64,000 bases of DNA, taken from assembly GCF_003382275.1 (NCBI RefSeq), contig NZ_QTJX01000003.1, positions 310,001 through 374,000 on the forward strand. The letters are read 5' to 3'. This DNA comes from Flagellimonas nanhaiensis. GTDB lineage: Bacteria > Bacteroidota > Bacteroidia > Flavobacteriales > Flavobacteriaceae. This document shows positions 62,427 to 64,000 of this stretch, piece after piece (the stretch's first letter is position 1; every line of letters begins with the position of its first letter). The notes under the pieces were generated by a model, which was given only the letters and a program-made list of their open reading frames with translations, made no database searches and had not been told where the DNA came from. The position numbers and the translations under genes were made by a program.

Positions 62427-63013
62427 TTGATGTCTCCAATATAGTTCAACAATTCTTCGCGGCCCATATGTTGCGATGAAGATGTAATGAAATGGGGAGG
62501 AACTTCCTCCCACACACCATCCAGCAATTTTTGTAAATAGGCGTTGGCCTGCTTCTCAACTAAATTGGGTTTCAGTTTGTCCGCTTTGGTAAAAACAATG
62601 GCAAACGGAATTTGATTTACACCCAGCCACTCCATAAATTCCAGGTCAACGGGTTGGGGATCGTGGCGGATATCCACCAAAACAAAACCACTGACCAGTT
62701 GTTTCCGCTTTAGGAAGTATTCCGTTATGTATTTCTGAAAAGTTTTTTTGTCCTTTTTGGAGACACGTGCGTATCCATATCCGGGAAGATCCACCAAAAA
62801 CCAGTTCTTGTTGATTCTAAAATGGTTGATGAGTTGTGTTTTGCCCGGTCTTCCAGAAGTCTTGGCCAGACCTTTTCTATCCACCAACATGTTGATCAAA
62901 GATGACTTTCCAACGTTGGAACGCCCTATGAAAGCATATTCTGGCAGTGGCTCGTTGGGACATTTGGCCACGTTGGAATTGCTCATGACAAATTCCGCAG
63001 AAGTGATTTTCAT
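62399..63013 (-). CDS. engB: ribosome biogenesis GTP-binding protein EngB/YsxC
   Basis: A 204-residue GTPase: FIGRSNVGKSSLINMLVDR, GKTQLINHF, VDLPGYGYARVSK and FTKADKLK. It acts in 50S assembly. The C-terminal end overlaps the convergent small gene by 28 bp. Confidence 0.96.
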   Translation of the reverse strand: MKITSAEFVMSNSNVAKCPNEPLPEYAFIGRSNVGKSSLINMLVDRKGLAKTSGRPGKTQLINHFRINKNWFLVDLPGYGYARVSKKDKKTFQKYITEYFLKRKQLVSGFVLVDIRHDPQPVDLEFMEWLGVNQIPFAIVFTKADKLKPNLVEKQANAYLQKLLDGVWEEVPPHFITSSSQHMGREELLNYIGDINQEFFSSSS

Positions 63014-63015
63014 AC

Positions 63016-63780
63016 TCAGAAATTACGTTGGGCCAACCAGGCCTCCAAAATAACATTGAATTCCTCTGGATGTTCCATCATGGGAGCGTGGCCGCATTCG
63101 GGAATCCAAAACAAGTCCGAATCCGGTAAAAGCTCATGAAACTCCTTGGCTACGTTGGGTGGGGTCACAGTATCATTTTCTCCCCAGATTATACAAGTGG
63201 GCGTATTCATGTGGGGCAGGTCCTTGGACATGTTGTGCCTAATGGCACTTTTTGCAATAGCAAGTGTCTTTACCAACTTCATTCTATCGTTAACAGTGGC
63301 AAACACTTCGTCTACAATCTCTTTTGTGGCGACCTCCGGGTCATAAAAAACCTCTTGGGCTTTCTTTTTTATGAATTCATAGTCCCCTCTTTTGGGATAA
63401 CCATCACCCATGGCACTTTCATAAAGTCCAGAACTTCCGGTTATTACCAAGGCTTTTACTTTTTCAGGAAACATCTTGGTATGCAACAGGCCAATATGGC
63501 CTCCCAGAGAATTCCCCAAAAGAATGACGTCCTCTAAACCTTTGTACTCAATAAATCCCTCTAAAAATTTGGCAAAATTCTTTACCGTGGTCTTGAGCAT
63601 GGGCATGTCATAGATGGGAAGCTCGGGAATCAATACTTTATATCCTTTGGATGGAAAATATTCCGAAACTCCCTGAAAGTTACTCAACCCGCCCATAAGA
63701 CCATGCAGTATGATCATGGGGGTGCCTTCTCCTTCTTCTATGTATCGGTATTTTCCTTCCTCGATAATATGTTCTTCCAT
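63016..63780 (-). CDS. alpha/beta hydrolase
   Basis: A 254-residue alpha/beta hydrolase. Oxyanion HG in PMIILHGLMGG, nucleophile in LLGNSLGGHIGLLH (GNSLGG), Asp in IIWGENDTVTPP and His in PECGHAPMMEHP. Substrate unknown. Two bp separate it from engB, so they are co-transcribed. In Flavobacteria this pair commonly stands before mraZ. Confidence 0.92.
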   Translation of the reverse strand: MEEHIIEEGKYRYIEEGEGTPMIILHGLMGGLSNFQGVSEYFPSKGYKVLIPELPIYDMPMLKTTVKNFAKFLEGFIEYKGLEDVILLGNSLGGHIGLLHTKMFPEKVKALVITGSSGLYESAMGDGYPKRGDYEFIKKKAQEVFYDPEVATKEIVDEVFATVNDRMKLVKTLAIAKSAIRHNMSKDLPHMNTPTCIIWGENDTVTPPNVAKEFHELLPDSDLFWIPECGHAPMMEHPEEFNVILEAWLAQRNF

Positions 63781-63806
63781 CTATTAGCTAGTTGGTCTTA
63801 AGACGG

Positions 63807-63814
63807 CAAATATA
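63807..63814 (-). promoter_or_regulatory. minus-7 element of the hydrolase-engB operon
   Basis: On the minus strand it reads TATATTTG, an exact TAnnTTTG match, 26 bp before the start. Confidence 0.55.
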
Positions 63815-63952
63815 GGCAATTAAGATCACACGATTTTTAGGTTTTGCAGGTCAATACAATAGGATTTTATCCCAACACATATCTGGGCATTTGACCGCTC
63901 TGTACTATTTCAGATAAGTTTTATCGATTAAAATCCGTTTTTCATCCGAAAA

Positions 63953-63998
63953 GTGGAGAATTTATCAACAAATGTGGGTTTATGTGGAGAAATGTGGA
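63953..63998 (+). promoter_or_regulatory. GTGG boxes at 10-bp spacing, predicted MraZ operator
   Basis: GTGG occurs at 63953, 63974, 63984 and 63994; the last three are exactly 10 bp apart (GTGGG-N5-GTGGA-N5-GTGGA). MraZ is known to bind GTGGG-like repeats with 5-nt spacers before its own gene. The position after the engB/hydrolase pair supports a downstream mraZ and division/cell-wall cluster, which is outside the window. Confidence 0.6.
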
Positions 63999-64000
63999 AA

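Noticed and set aside
1..64000. CRISPR arrays, tRNA or rRNA genes, insertion sequences
   Set aside because: No regularly spaced direct repeats, no cloverleaf-like intergenic sequence, and no transposase or integrase coding region was seen. Gaps are short and accounted for. A tRNAscan or IS search would be the decisive test.

Overview
The window is a contiguous chromosomal stretch of a marine-type Flavobacteriaceae (Bacteroidota), perhaps close to Muricauda or Robiginitalea; the genus is a guess. The evidence is the set of gliding genes (gldA, gldB, gldC), many Bacteroidota-type proteins (TonB transducer, GIN-domain and DUF3857 proteins, a GT117/DUF2723 enzyme), A-rich translation starts without clear Shine-Dalgarno sites, and repeated TAnnTTTG minus-7 elements. 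I see no rRNA, tRNA, IS element, prophage, plasmid gene or CRISPR array. It reads as a core genome region with short accessory patches.

Left third (1-26.9 kb): a truncated PQQ-dehydrogenase lipoprotein gene, tonB and a deoxynucleoside kinase gene (minus strand) are followed by a sulfur and one-carbon block. It holds metK with a structured leader, an S15-type hydrolase lipoprotein, a SAM-I riboswitch controlling metY, a MetX-aspartokinase-homoserine dehydrogenase fusion and a second sulfhydrylase, an Rrf2 regulator, the assimilatory sulfate operon (DUF2061, cysH, cysD, cysN, sulfite reductase with a C-terminal HEPN-like domain, cobA, ferredoxin reductase), a second SAM-I riboswitch, a two-gene metH and metF. 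Together these make sulfide and O-acetylhomoserine, join them to homocysteine, methylate it and activate methionine to SAM. The two riboswitches answer to SAM. A palindrome shared by cysH and the sulfite reductase gene probably answers to the Rrf2 protein.

Middle (26.9-43.8 kb): an AraC/GyrI regulator, a serine hydrolase, a group III truncated globin, a PLP decarboxylase, a membrane-anchored LuxR-type regulator, a GT117 protein and gldA. Then comes a four-gene aromatic amino acid operon (pheA, aminotransferase, tyrA, DAHP synthase-chorismate mutase). Its leader encodes a peptide with 10 aromatic residues in 12 codons and has mutually exclusive antiterminator and terminator stems, which is a complete-looking transcription attenuator and the most interesting regulatory element here. 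A GIN protein, a tandem pair of paralogous secreted proteins, rsgA and dtd follow.

Right third (43.9-64 kb): two DUF3857 proteins with a remnant of a third, a MazG-like protein, aroA, queA, rlmN, a polyprenyl diphosphate synthase, an ECF sigma factor with a putative anti-sigma partner, an outer-membrane barrel, a 13-residue-repeat secreted protein, dnaG lacking its usual zinc ligands, a response regulator with Glu at the phospho-Asp site, nadE, gldB-gldC, engB and an alpha/beta hydrolase. The window ends in GTGG boxes spaced 10 bp apart that look like MraZ sites, which predicts mraZ and the division/cell-wall cluster just beyond the edge.
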